Program-made: the position numbers and the translations under genes
The notes under the pieces: generated by a model
The model's database searches: none
Seen by the model: only the letters and a program-made list of their open reading frames with translations
What the model was told of the DNA's origin: nothing
Part shown: positions 31,758 through 41,095 of the stretch, piece after piece
Layout: each line of letters begins with the position of its first letter
Numbering within the stretch: position 1 is the first letter of the stretch
Origin: an uncultured Eubacteriales bacterium
Lineage (GTDB): Bacteria > Bacillota > Clostridia > Oscillospirales > Oscillospiraceae
Assembly (NCBI GenBank): GCA_900549475.1
Contig: UROF01000005.1
Location: 1 to 64,000 of the forward strand
DNA: 64,000 nt
Direction of reading: 5' to 3'

Positions 31758-32597
31758 TTATTCCATCTTTTCCGCCAGGGAGCGCAGCAGAGCGATCTCC
31801 TCCCCGTGGCCCACATCATCGGTAGGGGTCTCCAGAAGAAAGGGCAGTCCTTTCAGAGCTGGGTGGGTAAGGAAATGGAGGATCGTTTCTGTACCCAGGG
31901 TACCTTCCCCGATGCAGGCATGCCGGTCCTTCCGGGAGCCTGGAGGATTCATGCTGTCGTTGATATGGACAGCGTGCAGACGGGAAAGTCCCACCACACG
32001 GTCAAACTCCTCCAGCACAGCGTCCAGATTCTCAATGATATCATAGCCTCCGTCAGATATATGGCAGGTATCCATGCAGACCCCCACCTTTTCCGGCCGC
32101 TCCACCTGGTCGAGAATCTGCCGCAGCTCCTCAAACCTGCCGCCGATCTCGCTGCCCTTTCCCGCCATGGTCTCCAACAGCACCATGGTCTGCTGCTCCG
32201 GTGTGAGGACACGATTGAGCATCCCGGCAATGAGGCGGCAGCCCTCCTCCAGCCCCTGGCCCACATGGCTGCCGGGATGGAAATTGTAGCAGTTGCCCGG
32301 CAAGTACTCCATAAGAGCCAGGTCCTCCCGCATCATCTTCTCCGCCAGACGGCGGATGCCGTCATCCCGGGAACAGGGGTTCATAATGTAGGGGGCATGG
32401 GCCACAATGGGGCCGAAGCCATTTTCCGCCATCAGAGTCCGCAGCCGCTCCAGATCCACCGGGTCCGCTGCCTTGGCCCGGGCCCCCCGGGGATTGCGGA
32501 CAAAGCACTGGAAGGTATTGGCTCCTATGGCCAACGCCGTCTTTCCCATCTTCTCAAATCCTCTCGCTGAGGACAGGTGTGCGCCAATATACAGCAT
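31758..32597 (-). CDS. nfo: Deoxyribonuclease IV (AP endonuclease)
   Basis: A 279-residue endonuclease IV that cleaves abasic sites in base-excision repair. The start IGAHLSSARGFEKM, the zinc-ligand segments VAHAPYIMN, NFHPGSHVGQG, LLETMAGKGSEIG, CMDTCHISDGGYD and HINDS, and the final ETPTDDVGHGEEIALL match the family in order. The start codon at 32597 overlaps the stop of the CCA-adding enzyme gene by one base, so the two are cotranscribed. Confidence 0.95.
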   Translation of the reverse strand: MLYIGAHLSSARGFEKMGKTALAIGANTFQCFVRNPRGARAKAADPVDLERLRTLMAENGFGPIVAHAPYIMNPCSRDDGIRRLAEKMMREDLALMEYLPGNCYNFHPGSHVGQGLEEGCRLIAGMLNRVLTPEQQTMVLLETMAGKGSEIGGRFEELRQILDQVERPEKVGVCMDTCHISDGGYDIIENLDAVLEEFDRVVGLSRLHAVHINDSMNPPGSRKDRHACIGEGTLGTETILHFLTHPALKGLPFLLETPTDDVGHGEEIALLRSLAEKME

Positions 32598-33937
32598 TAT
32601 CCCAGTTTCTCCCTTGCGTATGTCAGTAAAATCTCCCGGTCATTGGGAAGCTCCTCCTCAATGACCTGCTCCAGCAGCTGCCGCAGCATCTCCCCTACTG
32701 CGGGGCCCCGATAGCCCATGGCGGTGAGATCGCCGCCACGGACCGCCAGCTGCCCCAGAGAAAAACAGCTGCCCTGGGCAATGACCAGGTTCAGCAGAGA
32801 CTCCCACTGGTCAATGAGCTGCTGCCGGTCCCGGTAAGCCGGGGCCTGGGCCAGGTTGTCCCCCCGCTTCACTGCCAGCAGCAGACGCAGCGTCTCCTCC
32901 CCATACCGGGCCAGATTCCGCCGCACAGACCGCTCACTGAAAGCCAGCTCGCAGTCGTGGCGCTCTACCAGAGTGAGGATGGTCTTTTTACTGTGGTTGT
33001 CAAAGCGCAGCCGGTCCATGACGGCCTCCGCCTTTTTTACGCTCTCCCGCCAGTGGCCGTAGAAGTGGCCCCGACCGTCCTCTCCCAGGGAGAAGGTCTC
33101 CGGCTTACCCAGGTCATGGAGCAGCATGGCCCAGCGGAGCACCGGCTGGGCAGGCACCGCCGCTACAGACCGGGCGGTATGCTCCCACACGTCGTAGCAG
33201 TGGTAGGGACTGTGCTGGTCGAAGCCCACACAGGGGGCGATCTCCGGCAAAAACACTTCCAGAATCCGTGGATAAGTGAGCAGCACCTCTGCCGCCCAGG
33301 GGCCGCAGAGAAGGCCCGTCATCTCCACATGGAGCCGCTCCGGAGCAATGTTTTCCAGCAAATACCGGCAGCGGTCCATGGCGGCAGCAGTCTCCGCCTC
33401 AATGGCAAACCCCAGCTTGGCGGCAAAGCGGAGACCCCGCATGATCCGCAGGGCATCCTCCCGGAACCGCTGTTCCGGATCTCCCACTGCCCGCAGCACT
33501 CCGGCGGCCAGGTCCTCCCGTCCCCCGAAGGGGTCCCGAAGCTCACCCCGGAGATCCATGGCGATGGCGTTTACCGTGTAGTCCCGGCGGGAGAGGTCCT
33601 CCTCCAGAGAGGAGGTAAACTCCACATGGTCCGGATGGCGGTTGTCCAGGTAGTCCCCATCCCGGCGGAAGGTCGTGACCTCCACCCCGTGGCCGCCTCC
33701 TACTGTGACAGTACCATGCTTGAGGCCGGTGGGCAGGGCCTCTGAACCAAAGATGGCCATGACAGTCTCCGGTGTCGCACTGGTCGTTACATCCCAGTCC
33801 CCCGGTTCCCGTCCCAGCAGCATGTCCCGCACGCCGCCGCCTACGCACCAGGCCTCCCACCCCGCCGTTTCCAGCCGGGCCATCACACGTTGTACATTTT
33901 CCGGTATCTTCCCCACCGGCATCACCTCATCCATCAT
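32597..33937 (-). CDS. cca: CCA-adding tRNA nucleotidyltransferase with HD domain
   Basis: A 446-residue class II tRNA nucleotidyltransferase that adds or repairs the 3' CCA. The head domain has CVGGGVRDMLLGREPGDWDVTT (nucleotidyltransferase signature and Asp pair) and RRDYTVNAIAMDL; an RNA-binding helical domain follows; and an HD domain near residues 225-260 (HCYDVWEHTARSV ... LLHDLGKP) is the typical add-on of Firmicutes enzymes. I chose ATG 33937 with GGGGA upstream; ATG 33922 is possible, and the frame to 34063 lacks support. Confidence 0.92.
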   Translation of the reverse strand: MMDEVMPVGKIPENVQRVMARLETAGWEAWCVGGGVRDMLLGREPGDWDVTTSATPETVMAIFGSEALPTGLKHGTVTVGGGHGVEVTTFRRDGDYLDNRHPDHVEFTSSLEEDLSRRDYTVNAIAMDLRGELRDPFGGREDLAAGVLRAVGDPEQRFREDALRIMRGLRFAAKLGFAIEAETAAAMDRCRYLLENIAPERLHVEMTGLLCGPWAAEVLLTYPRILEVFLPEIAPCVGFDQHSPYHCYDVWEHTARSVAAVPAQPVLRWAMLLHDLGKPETFSLGEDGRGHFYGHWRESVKKAEAVMDRLRFDNHSKKTILTLVERHDCELAFSERSVRRNLARYGEETLRLLLAVKRGDNLAQAPAYRDRQQLIDQWESLLNLVIAQGSCFSLGQLAVRGGDLTAMGYRGPAVGEMLRQLLEQVIEEELPNDREILLTYAREKLG

Positions 33938-34084
33938 GGTATTCCCCGGACATGTCCGCCTCCTGTCTGAAAGGCGGTCCGCCTCCTGGGAAAACCAGGA
34001 ACCTGTGATCCGGTGTTCATTTCCTTCCTCTTTGGCGTATAATGCTCTATAGAAAGCAGCCATACTAGGAAAAGGAATTCCTTA

Positions 34085-34113
34085 TTGCATTAAAAAGGTG
34101 GATATAGTATAAT
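34085..34113 (+). promoter_or_regulatory. murC promoter
   Basis: TTGCAT (34085-34090), a 17-base spacer and a perfect TATAAT (34108-34113), about 60 bases ahead of the murC start. Confidence 0.7.
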
Positions 34114-34171
34114 ACAATTCTGCGAAAAAGGCAAATACCGGCATCATGCCGTTCGGGAAGGAACCTGTTCC

Positions 34172-35548
34172 ATGACCCATGTTGACACAAAAATCCAACA
34201 TTTCATCACACCCGGCCGCCGGGTACACCTCTCCGGTATCGGCGGCGTCTCCATGTGCCCCCTGGCGGAAGTTCTCCATGGCATGGGCCTTGTGGTCCAG
34301 GGCAGCGATATGAGAGACAGCCCTATAGTGGAACATCTGCGGAGCCTGGGGATCTCTGTGGCTGTGGGCCACACCGCCCAGGACATCGAGGGGGCGGAAT
34401 TTCTGATCCGCACCGCCGCCATCCATGATGACAACCCGGAGATCGCCGCTGCCCATCAGAAGGGCATCCCCGTTTTTGAGCGGGCGGAGGCCTGGGGGGC
34501 CATCATGCAGCGGTATGAAAACGCCATCTGCATTGCCGGTACCCACGGGAAAACCACCACCACCGCTATGACCACCCATATCTTCATGGCCGCTCAGGCG
34601 GACCCCACGGTGATGATCGGCGGAACTCTCCCTATGCTCCACAGCGGTTACCGGGTGGGCAAAGGGGACACCATTATCCTGGAGTCCTGCGAGTACTGCA
34701 ACAGTTTTCTCTACTTCTTCCCCACTGTGGCGGTGGTACTGAATATCGACGCCGACCACCTGGACTTTTTCAAAGATCTGGACGACATCAAGCACTCCTT
34801 CCGCCGCTTTGCCCAGCTGGTCCCGGCGGATGGAAAAATCGTCGCCAATGCTGACGATGCCAACGCCATGGACGCCCTTAAGGGCCTGCCCCTCTTTACC
34901 TTTGGTCTGGATCATCCGGCCGACTGCCGGGGCGAAAACCTCACCTGGAACCACGGGCTCCCCTCCTTTGACATCGTCATTGATGGGAAGCTGTATACCT
35001 CCCTCTCTCTGCACACCGCCGGGCGGCACAACGTCCTTAACGCTCTGGCCGCTGCTGCTGCCGCCTATGTTCTGGGTATCCCCGGTGATGCGGTAAAGGC
35101 AGGTCTGGAGGCCTTTTCCGGTGCGGGACGCCGCTTTGAGTACAAAGGAGAGTACAACGGCGCCAAGATCTACGACGACTATGCCCATCATCCCGGCGAG
35201 CTCCACGCCCTGCTGACGGCCGCCAGAAGTATGGGATATCAGCGGGTGATCTGCGCCTTCCAGCCCCACACTTACAGCCGCACCAAGGCTCTCTTTGACG
35301 ATTTTGTCCGAGAGCTGCGCACAGTGGACCAAGTCGTCCTGGCGGAGATCTTTGCCGCCAGAGAGACAAACACCATCGGCATCTCTTCCGCCGACCTGGC
35401 AGCGGAGATCCCCGGTTCCATCTTCTGCCCCACCCTGCAGGACGTCACTGCCCAGCTGAAAAAGCTGGCTCAGCCCGGTGATCTGATCCTTACCGTGGGC
35501 GCCGGTGATATCTATACCGCTGGCGAAGCCCTGATACAGAACAAATAA
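34172..35548 (+). CDS. murC: UDP-N-acetylmuramate--L-alanine ligase
   Basis: A 458-residue Mur ligase that adds the first L-Ala of the peptidoglycan stem. The N-terminal Rossmann domain has HLSGIGGVSMCPLAEVL, the ATP site is AGTHGKTTTT, and the central domain carries DADHLDFF and AHHPGELHALL. Compared with classical MurC the first glycine motif is IGGVSM rather than IGGIGMS, a common Clostridia variant. It has its own promoter and is followed by the prolyl-tRNA editing gene. Confidence 0.92.
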   Translation: MTHVDTKIQHFITPGRRVHLSGIGGVSMCPLAEVLHGMGLVVQGSDMRDSPIVEHLRSLGISVAVGHTAQDIEGAEFLIRTAAIHDDNPEIAAAHQKGIPVFERAEAWGAIMQRYENAICIAGTHGKTTTTAMTTHIFMAAQADPTVMIGGTLPMLHSGYRVGKGDTIILESCEYCNSFLYFFPTVAVVLNIDADHLDFFKDLDDIKHSFRRFAQLVPADGKIVANADDANAMDALKGLPLFTFGLDHPADCRGENLTWNHGLPSFDIVIDGKLYTSLSLHTAGRHNVLNALAAAAAAYVLGIPGDAVKAGLEAFSGAGRRFEYKGEYNGAKIYDDYAHHPGELHALLTAARSMGYQRVICAFQPHTYSRTKALFDDFVRELRTVDQVVLAEIFAARETNTIGISSADLAAEIPGSIFCPTLQDVTAQLKKLAQPGDLILTVGAGDIYTAGEALIQNK

Positions 35549-35580
35549 CCACTGCCACGACAGAAAGAAAGAGGCACAGT

Positions 35581-36141
35581 ATGACAGTTTCTCCCATCTA
35601 CACCACCGCACCGACCCAGGATCTTGCCGAGGAGCAGAAGGCGGTTTTTGCCGCACTGGAGGAAATGCACATTCCCTTTGAGCGGGTAGAGCATGAGTAC
35701 GCCAACACCATGGAGGACTGCAAGGCGGTCAGCGCCGTCCTGGGCGTGGATGTGTGCAAGAATCTGGTTCTCTGCAACCGGCAGAAAACCCAGTATTACC
35801 TTCTCACTATGCCCAGTGACAAGCCCTTTCACACCAAGGATCTGTCCCACCAGATCGGCTCTGCCCGGCTGAGCTTCGCCTCAGCGGAGGCTATGGAGGA
35901 ACTGCTGCGGACGCCCCCTGGCTCCGCCTCCATCCTCTCCCTTCTTTTTGATAAGGACCACAAGGTACAGCTGGTCATGGACCGGGAGACAAAGGAGAAC
36001 GAGTTCTTCTCCTGCCACCCCTGCAAGAGCACCGGAACCCTGAAGCTGCACACCAGCGATGTACTGAATGTATTCCTCCCTTACACCGGACACGAGCCCA
36101 TAGTGGTGGACCTGCCCCGGTATGAGGAGGACCAGGCCTGA
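35581..36141 (+). CDS. Prolyl-tRNA editing (YbaK/ProX) domain protein
   Basis: A 186-residue stand-alone editing-domain protein of the YbaK/PrdX family, which deacylates mischarged tRNA(Pro) such as Ala-tRNA(Pro). Hallmarks are ALEEMHIPFERVEHEYANTM, VCKNLVLCNRQKTQYYLLTM with the conserved Lys, and LSHQIGSARLSFASAEAM. It closely follows murC and is likely cotranscribed with it, ending at the terminator at 36183. Confidence 0.85.
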   Translation: MTVSPIYTTAPTQDLAEEQKAVFAALEEMHIPFERVEHEYANTMEDCKAVSAVLGVDVCKNLVLCNRQKTQYYLLTMPSDKPFHTKDLSHQIGSARLSFASAEAMEELLRTPPGSASILSLLFDKDHKVQLVMDRETKENEFFSCHPCKSTGTLKLHTSDVLNVFLPYTGHEPIVVDLPRYEEDQA

Positions 36142-36182
36142 GCGCTGCCTGCTGAGCAGCAAACGGTGACAGGCTGCAAATA

Positions 36183-36226
36183 AGACCAGAGGCGCCGGCG
36201 ATAAAATCGCCGGCGCCTCTGGTCTT
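36183..36226. terminator. Strong terminator closing both converging units
   Basis: AAGACCAGAGGCGCCGGCGA pairs with TCGCCGGCGCCTCTGGTCTT around a short loop, at the meeting point of the murC unit (plus) and the long opp unit (minus). Confidence 0.8.
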
Positions 36227-36261
36227 ATATTATGCAAGGGTCTGAAACTGCATTGGGGGAA

Positions 36262-36981
36262 TCAGCCCTCCAGGCCGAACTTGGCAGCGGCGTCATCCAG
36301 GGCCTTGCGGCACTTCTGTACACCGGCGGCAATGCCATCGGGCTCCTTGAAGATGGCGGAGGAGAGGATCACCACGTCGGGGTTGCACTCCACCACAGGC
36401 TCCATGTTGTTCCAGCGCAGACCGCCGTCCACTGCCAGCTCACAGGAGGGGTTCTTCTCGTTGATCTCCGCCCGGGCCCGCTTGATGAGGTCGATGGAGC
36501 TGCGGCGCCAATCCCAGTTGTCCTTACCGTCGGTCTTGCTGACGCCGTGGATCACGATCTGCAGACGGTCGATGTCGTAGATGGACTCGTCCACAAAGCA
36601 CAGCGGGGTGTAGCAGCCCAGGGTCAGACCGATCTTCATGTTGAACTCATGGCAGTAGTTCATGATGTAGGCCAGAGGCGCGCCGATAAAGTGCTCAGCG
36701 GGGAGGATCAGCATATTGCAGCCCGCAGCCGCGATCTTCTCAATGAACAGGCGGTCGCACTCACGGGTGTAGAAATGGCACTCGATGGGCTTGTCGGTGA
36801 CGGGACGGATGCCCTCAATGATCTGATGACCGCCCATGAGCTGCATATTCTTCAGGTCATACATGTCGGCGGCATCGGAGTGGATGTAATCCGCGCCGGC
36901 ATCGGCAGCGGCTTTCACCGCACCGGCAATGTTACCGTAGTTCACATGGGCCAGGCCTGCAGCAATTTTAATGTGTTTCAT
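36262..36981 (-). CDS. Ribulose-phosphate 3-epimerase superfamily protein (divergent)
   Basis: A 239-residue TIM-barrel protein of the RPE superfamily. The metal ligands are kept: H34 and D36 in IHSDAAD, H69 in ECHFYT, and D185 in AVDGG. However, the usual MDGxFxPN phosphate-loop start is replaced by ADMYDLKNMQLMGG, so it is not a housekeeping pentose epimerase; a hexulose- or other sugar-phosphate epimerase relative is more likely. ATG 36981 follows GGAGGT. It is the last gene of the opp-peptidase unit, suggesting a role in a sugar-linked or phospho-intermediate step. Confidence 0.75.
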   Translation of the reverse strand: MKHIKIAAGLAHVNYGNIAGAVKAAADAGADYIHSDAADMYDLKNMQLMGGHQIIEGIRPVTDKPIECHFYTRECDRLFIEKIAAAGCNMLILPAEHFIGAPLAYIMNYCHEFNMKIGLTLGCYTPLCFVDESIYDIDRLQIVIHGVSKTDGKDNWDWRRSSIDLIKRARAEINEKNPSCELAVDGGLRWNNMEPVVECNPDVVILSSAIFKEPDGIAAGVQKCRKALDDAAAKFGLEG

Positions 36982-37014
36982 AGCGGTATACCTCCAAATT
37001 TATATATTGTATGG

Positions 37015-38199
37015 TTATTTGTGGGATTCCTCATACCGGTTGTAACGGATCTGGCCGTCAATAACCGTGGCGGCACAGTGGCACCACAGATCCCGGAGGG
37101 GATCACCGTCAAAGATGGCCACATCGGCATCCTTGCCGGGCTCCAGGGTACCCAGACGATCGTCCAGGCCCAGGATCTCTGCAGCGTTGCTGGTAATGGT
37201 ACGGAAGCCTTCCATTTCGTCCAGGCCCGCGCCCACACACATACCTACCGCAATGGGCAGATACCACAGATGGTTGGCGGGCAGGTCGGTCATAACGGCC
37301 ACCTTGACACCGGCTTTGTGGAGGATCGCTGCCGCCTCCAGGCTCTGCAGCGCCACCTCCGGCTTCTGGGGGAATCCACCCAGAGGCCCAAGGATAGCGG
37401 GACAGCCGCTGGCAGCGATATCGTCGGCAATGAGGTAGCCCTCGGTACAGTGATCCAGCGTGATGGCCACATCCAGCTCTTTGGCGATCCGGATGGCGGT
37501 CATGATATCATCTGCCCGGTGGCAGTGGGCCTTGATGGGGATCTGGCGGCGGACCACCAGTTCCAGCGCCTCCAGCTTCAGGTCAAAAGCAGGCATTTTT
37601 GCCGGGTCACCCTGGGCGCGGTCCTTTTTATCCGCATACTCCTTGGCCCGGTACAGCGACTCCCGAATCAGGGAGGAGGTGGCCATACGGGTCACCGGCT
37701 GACGATTGGCACGGCCAAAGGAGTTTTTGGGGTTCTCGCCGAAGGCCATCTTCATGGCCAGAGGCGCTTTCAGCACCATCTTTTCCATGGTGTTGCCCCA
37801 GGTCTTCATAGCGACGAACTGTCCGGCAATGGGGTTGGAGCTGCCCGGGCCGGTAGCCACTGTCGTTACACCGCCCCGGACCGCCACACCGTACTCCGGG
37901 TCCAGCGGATAAATGCCGTCAATCGCCCGGATCTGGGGCGTGACCGGGTCGGAGGTCTCGTTGCCGTCGTCTCCGGGGAAGCCGATGGCCGTCTCATAGA
38001 TACCGACATGGCAGTGGGCATCAATGAGGCCGGGCAGTACATAGCCGCCCCGGGCGTCCAGTACCTGGGCATCTCCCGCGTCCAGGCCACAGCCCACCGC
38101 GGCGATCTTGCCGTCCCGGATCAGCACCTGACCGTTCTCTACCGTGCCCTGAGGCCCCATGGTCAGGATCTTACCGTTTGTAATGAGAAGCTCTTTCAT
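37015..38199 (-). CDS. Amidohydrolase (imidazolonepropionase-like)
   Basis: A 394-residue metal-dependent amidohydrolase. The TIM-barrel metal sites are visible: HxH in GLIDAHCHVG, His in IKAHCHRADD, His in ITLDHCTEG and Asp in VMTDLPANH. The N- and C-terminal beta segments (typical composite domain) flank the barrel. Sequence style is like imidazolonepropionase and related cytoplasmic hydrolases, but the substrate is not evident. It sits between the epimerase-like and M3 peptidase genes, 33 and 4 bases away, respectively. Confidence 0.85.
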   Translation of the reverse strand: MKELLITNGKILTMGPQGTVENGQVLIRDGKIAAVGCGLDAGDAQVLDARGGYVLPGLIDAHCHVGIYETAIGFPGDDGNETSDPVTPQIRAIDGIYPLDPEYGVAVRGGVTTVATGPGSSNPIAGQFVAMKTWGNTMEKMVLKAPLAMKMAFGENPKNSFGRANRQPVTRMATSSLIRESLYRAKEYADKKDRAQGDPAKMPAFDLKLEALELVVRRQIPIKAHCHRADDIMTAIRIAKELDVAITLDHCTEGYLIADDIAASGCPAILGPLGGFPQKPEVALQSLEAAAILHKAGVKVAVMTDLPANHLWYLPIAVGMCVGAGLDEMEGFRTITSNAAEILGLDDRLGTLEPGKDADVAIFDGDPLRDLWCHCAATVIDGQIRYNRYEESHK

Positions 38200-38203
38200 G
38201 TTA

Positions 38204-39886
38204 TCACCCGTTCTTCTCTAAAAATTCCATGGCCTGCTTCCCCACTTTAGCCACCACACCGGGAGCAAAGGGAGATTCCAGTCCCGCCAGGGCCAGGGTC
38301 TCATCAAAGGACTGGAAGCCGCTGCAACGCAGCAGACGCAGATAGCTGTCCCAGGCCTTCTCGTGGTCCGCCTCATCCATGAAATGGTACTGGAGGGCAC
38401 AGACCTGGGCCAGAACATAGTCGATATAGTAGAAGGGCCACTTATAGATGTGGGTCTGGCGCTGCCATGTACGGCCCTGGGAGAGGAATCCCTCATGCTT
38501 GTACTTCCGCCAGGGCAGATACCGCCGCTCCAGATCACGCCACAGCGCCAGGCGCTGGTCAGGCGTCATCTCCGGATGATCATAGACCTCCGTCTGGAAC
38601 TCGTCCACCGCCGCACCGTAAGGCAGGAAGGACAGCGCGTTTTTCATGTGGAAGAACTGGTACTTCTTCACGTCCTCGGGGCTGTAAAGTTTATTCAGGT
38701 AAGGCCAGACGAAAAACTCCATGGCCATGGAGTGGATCTCGCAGATATCGGAGGTGGCGGTACCACTCTCCACAAAGGGCTCTCCCCGCTTGAGATAGGA
38801 GTGAAGGCCGTGGCCGCACTCGTGGGCGAAGGTCTTTACCGCGCCGGGACTCCGATCGAAGGTCTCAAAGATAAAGGGCATCTCGTACAGAGGCACATAG
38901 TTGGAATAGGCCCCCCGGATCTTGCCCTTCCGGTCCCCCAGATCATAGAAGGCACAGCGGCGCAGATCCTGGTAGTACACCCGGCTCTCCGGGGACAGTT
39001 CCCCGAAGATGTCGTCAAACAGCTCCTGGACCTCCCCCTCCTTCAGCTGGGGGCCGTCTCCGGCAAAGCTGACGTCCTCGTCGAAGTCCCAAAGTTCCTC
39101 ATAGCCCAGCTTCTGGCGCTGCTTTTCAAAGAGGGCCGTCACCACCGGGGTGATGCTCTCCTCGATCTCCCGGCGGAAAGCCGCCACCTGCTCACGCTGA
39201 TAGCCGGTACGGCCCTGGCGGCAGTAGCCCATGTCGGTGTAGCTCTGGAAGCCCAGCTTCTTCGCCATCTTGTCCCGGACATGGACCAGATCGTCGTAGA
39301 GCTTGTCCAGTTCCTCGCTCTTCTCCTCAAAGGCTTTCTGGCGCAGCTGGCCGAACTTCTCCCGGTCATCCCGATCACCGGGCTTCTGAAGCTTGGACAG
39401 CTCTCCCATGGTATAGCGCTTGCCGTCCAGCTCCACAGAGAGGTTGCCGCTGATCTTGGAGTACTGAGCGGAGAGGACGCTCTCCTCTTCCAGCTCGGCA
39501 GTGATGGCCGTGGAAAAAGCCCGGCCTGTGGTCTCCGCCTGGCGGAAGATTTCTGTACCCAGGTGCTTTTCAAACTCCTGGCGGAAGGGGGTGGCGTTGA
39601 GGGCCTTGCCCAGATCCACGCACAGCGCGTCCCACCGGGGCCGGATCTGGTCGAACCAAGCCTGCTCCCCGGCCCAGAATTCATCATTGGTGTCCATGGT
39701 ATTGTGGGCCTCTACCAGGGTAGCCAGGGTCATGAATTTACGGCGGGGGGCCTCCAGGGAGAGGAGGGCATAGTAAGCCTCCGGGAAGGTGCCGGCTGCC
39801 TCCAGTGCGGCAATGCCGGCCCGCATCTCCTTCTCCATGGCGTCCATATCAGGCCGCAGGTAAGGTACATCCTTAAACTGGATCAT
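38204..39886 (-). CDS. M3 family oligoendopeptidase (PepF-like)
   Basis: A 560-residue zinc metallopeptidase that cleaves short peptides in the cytoplasm. The HExxH motif occurs as FAHECGHGLHSYL, followed by the third ligand in EIHSMAMEFF. The N-terminal helical region with many charged segments fits the PepF/thimet fold. The ATG at 39886 has GGGAGGTG upstream. It lies in the long opp unit, so it probably processes oligopeptides imported by OppABCDF. Confidence 0.92.
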   Translation of the reverse strand: MIQFKDVPYLRPDMDAMEKEMRAGIAALEAAGTFPEAYYALLSLEAPRRKFMTLATLVEAHNTMDTNDEFWAGEQAWFDQIRPRWDALCVDLGKALNATPFRQEFEKHLGTEIFRQAETTGRAFSTAITAELEEESVLSAQYSKISGNLSVELDGKRYTMGELSKLQKPGDRDDREKFGQLRQKAFEEKSEELDKLYDDLVHVRDKMAKKLGFQSYTDMGYCRQGRTGYQREQVAAFRREIEESITPVVTALFEKQRQKLGYEELWDFDEDVSFAGDGPQLKEGEVQELFDDIFGELSPESRVYYQDLRRCAFYDLGDRKGKIRGAYSNYVPLYEMPFIFETFDRSPGAVKTFAHECGHGLHSYLKRGEPFVESGTATSDICEIHSMAMEFFVWPYLNKLYSPEDVKKYQFFHMKNALSFLPYGAAVDEFQTEVYDHPEMTPDQRLALWRDLERRYLPWRKYKHEGFLSQGRTWQRQTHIYKWPFYYIDYVLAQVCALQYHFMDEADHEKAWDSYLRLLRCSGFQSFDETLALAGLESPFAPGVVAKVGKQAMEFLEKNG

Positions 39887-39898
39887 AGGGCACCTCCC

Positions 39899-41074
39899 TT
39901 AGAATTCATAGCTGTCATGGAGGATCCCCACCATGACCTCTTTCGGTGCAAAGGGCAGGAAGTTAAAGATGGGACTGGCTTCTGCCAGCTTCAGCTCCTC
40001 CTCCGTCAGGCCCAGCTGAGAGAAGCTGTAATAAAGGCCTACGGACTGCAGGAACTCTTTCATGAGAAGCGGCAGCTTGTCTGCCGCTTCTTTGTCAGAC
40101 AAGTCTGACAAAGCGGGGTCAAACAGGCGTGCTACCGCTGCGCACTTTTCCACCGCCTGGGTGCACTGCCAGCGCAGATACTGGGGATACAGGGTAGCCA
40201 GGCACTGGCCATGGGCCAGCCGGGGCGCCACGCCGCCTACGATCTCACTGATGGGGTGGGGCAGCGTAGCCGCTGCGTTCCCCAGGGAAATCCCGGAGAA
40301 CATAGCCGCCTGGGCCATCTTCTCCCGCAGCTCCATGTTGCCGGTGTCCTTCACCAGCTTGGGCAGCGTCTCAATGATCAGGGACATGGCCTTCATACCG
40401 ATGGTCCGGGTATAGGGAGAAGCGCAATCCCTGAGATAGCTCTCAAAGGAGTGGGTAAAGGCGTCAAAGCCGGTGATGGCGGTCATCCGGGGAGGCAGCG
40501 TACGCATCAGCTCAGGATCGATAATGGCCTCTTTGGCAAAGGCCTTGTCGTGGAAGATGCACTCCTTGTCGTTGTGCTCGGGATCGGAGATGACCATCGC
40601 CTGGGTCAGTTCGCTGCCGGTACCGGCAGTAGTGGGCACCGCCACCAGGGGCAGAACCTCAGGAGAGGGAGACTCATACTCAGCAAAGGGATCCGTATAG
40701 GTGGAAAACACCTTGGGCCAGTCCACCTTACCCGCGCCGTTGAAAAGGGTGATGGATTTGGCGGTATCAATGGAGCTGCCGCCGCCCACCGCCAGCACTA
40801 CTTCCACCTTCTCCTGATGAACCAGGGCAATGGCTTCCTCAATGCCGCTGATGGTGGGGTTGGGAACTACCTTATCAAAATGGACCACCTGGATCCCGGC
40901 CTCAGAAAGCAGAGCCTTCACCCGATCATACAGGGGACGCAGCACATCCTCTGTATTGGTGGTGGTGACCAGCATGCACTTCTTGCCGTATTTTCCTACG
41001 ATACTGCCCACCTGATTGAGGCATCCCGCCCCGAAGTGGATCCGGGTGGGCTGATAAAAACGAAACTGTTCCAT
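39899..41074 (-). CDS. Iron-containing alcohol dehydrogenase
   Basis: A 391-residue group III alcohol dehydrogenase. The Rossmann-like NAD(P) region has VGGGSSIDTAKSI, and metal ligands lie in the conserved helix DAFTHSFESYL (Asp, His) and further His residues before LAHGQC. Its N-terminus RFYQPTRIHFG is typical. Family enzymes reduce aldehydes or ketones to alcohols during fermentation. Here it sits among peptidase and amidohydrolase genes, so it may reduce an aldehyde made from the imported compound. Confidence 0.9.
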   Translation of the reverse strand: MEQFRFYQPTRIHFGAGCLNQVGSIVGKYGKKCMLVTTTNTEDVLRPLYDRVKALLSEAGIQVVHFDKVVPNPTISGIEEAIALVHQEKVEVVLAVGGGSSIDTAKSITLFNGAGKVDWPKVFSTYTDPFAEYESPSPEVLPLVAVPTTAGTGSELTQAMVISDPEHNDKECIFHDKAFAKEAIIDPELMRTLPPRMTAITGFDAFTHSFESYLRDCASPYTRTIGMKAMSLIIETLPKLVKDTGNMELREKMAQAAMFSGISLGNAAATLPHPISEIVGGVAPRLAHGQCLATLYPQYLRWQCTQAVEKCAAVARLFDPALSDLSDKEAADKLPLLMKEFLQSVGLYYSFSQLGLTEEELKLAEASPIFNFLPFAPKEVMVGILHDSYEF

Positions 41075-41095
41075 GTCTCTCTCCTCCTTCTTTTA

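Noticed and set aside
36183..36226. Possible riboswitch or attenuator
   Set aside because: A single perfect stem between two converging genes is explained by a bidirectional terminator.
36232..38250. Plus-strand open frame of 672 codons
   Set aside because: It covers the epimerase-like and amidohydrolase genes in antisense and has no ribosome site or domain.
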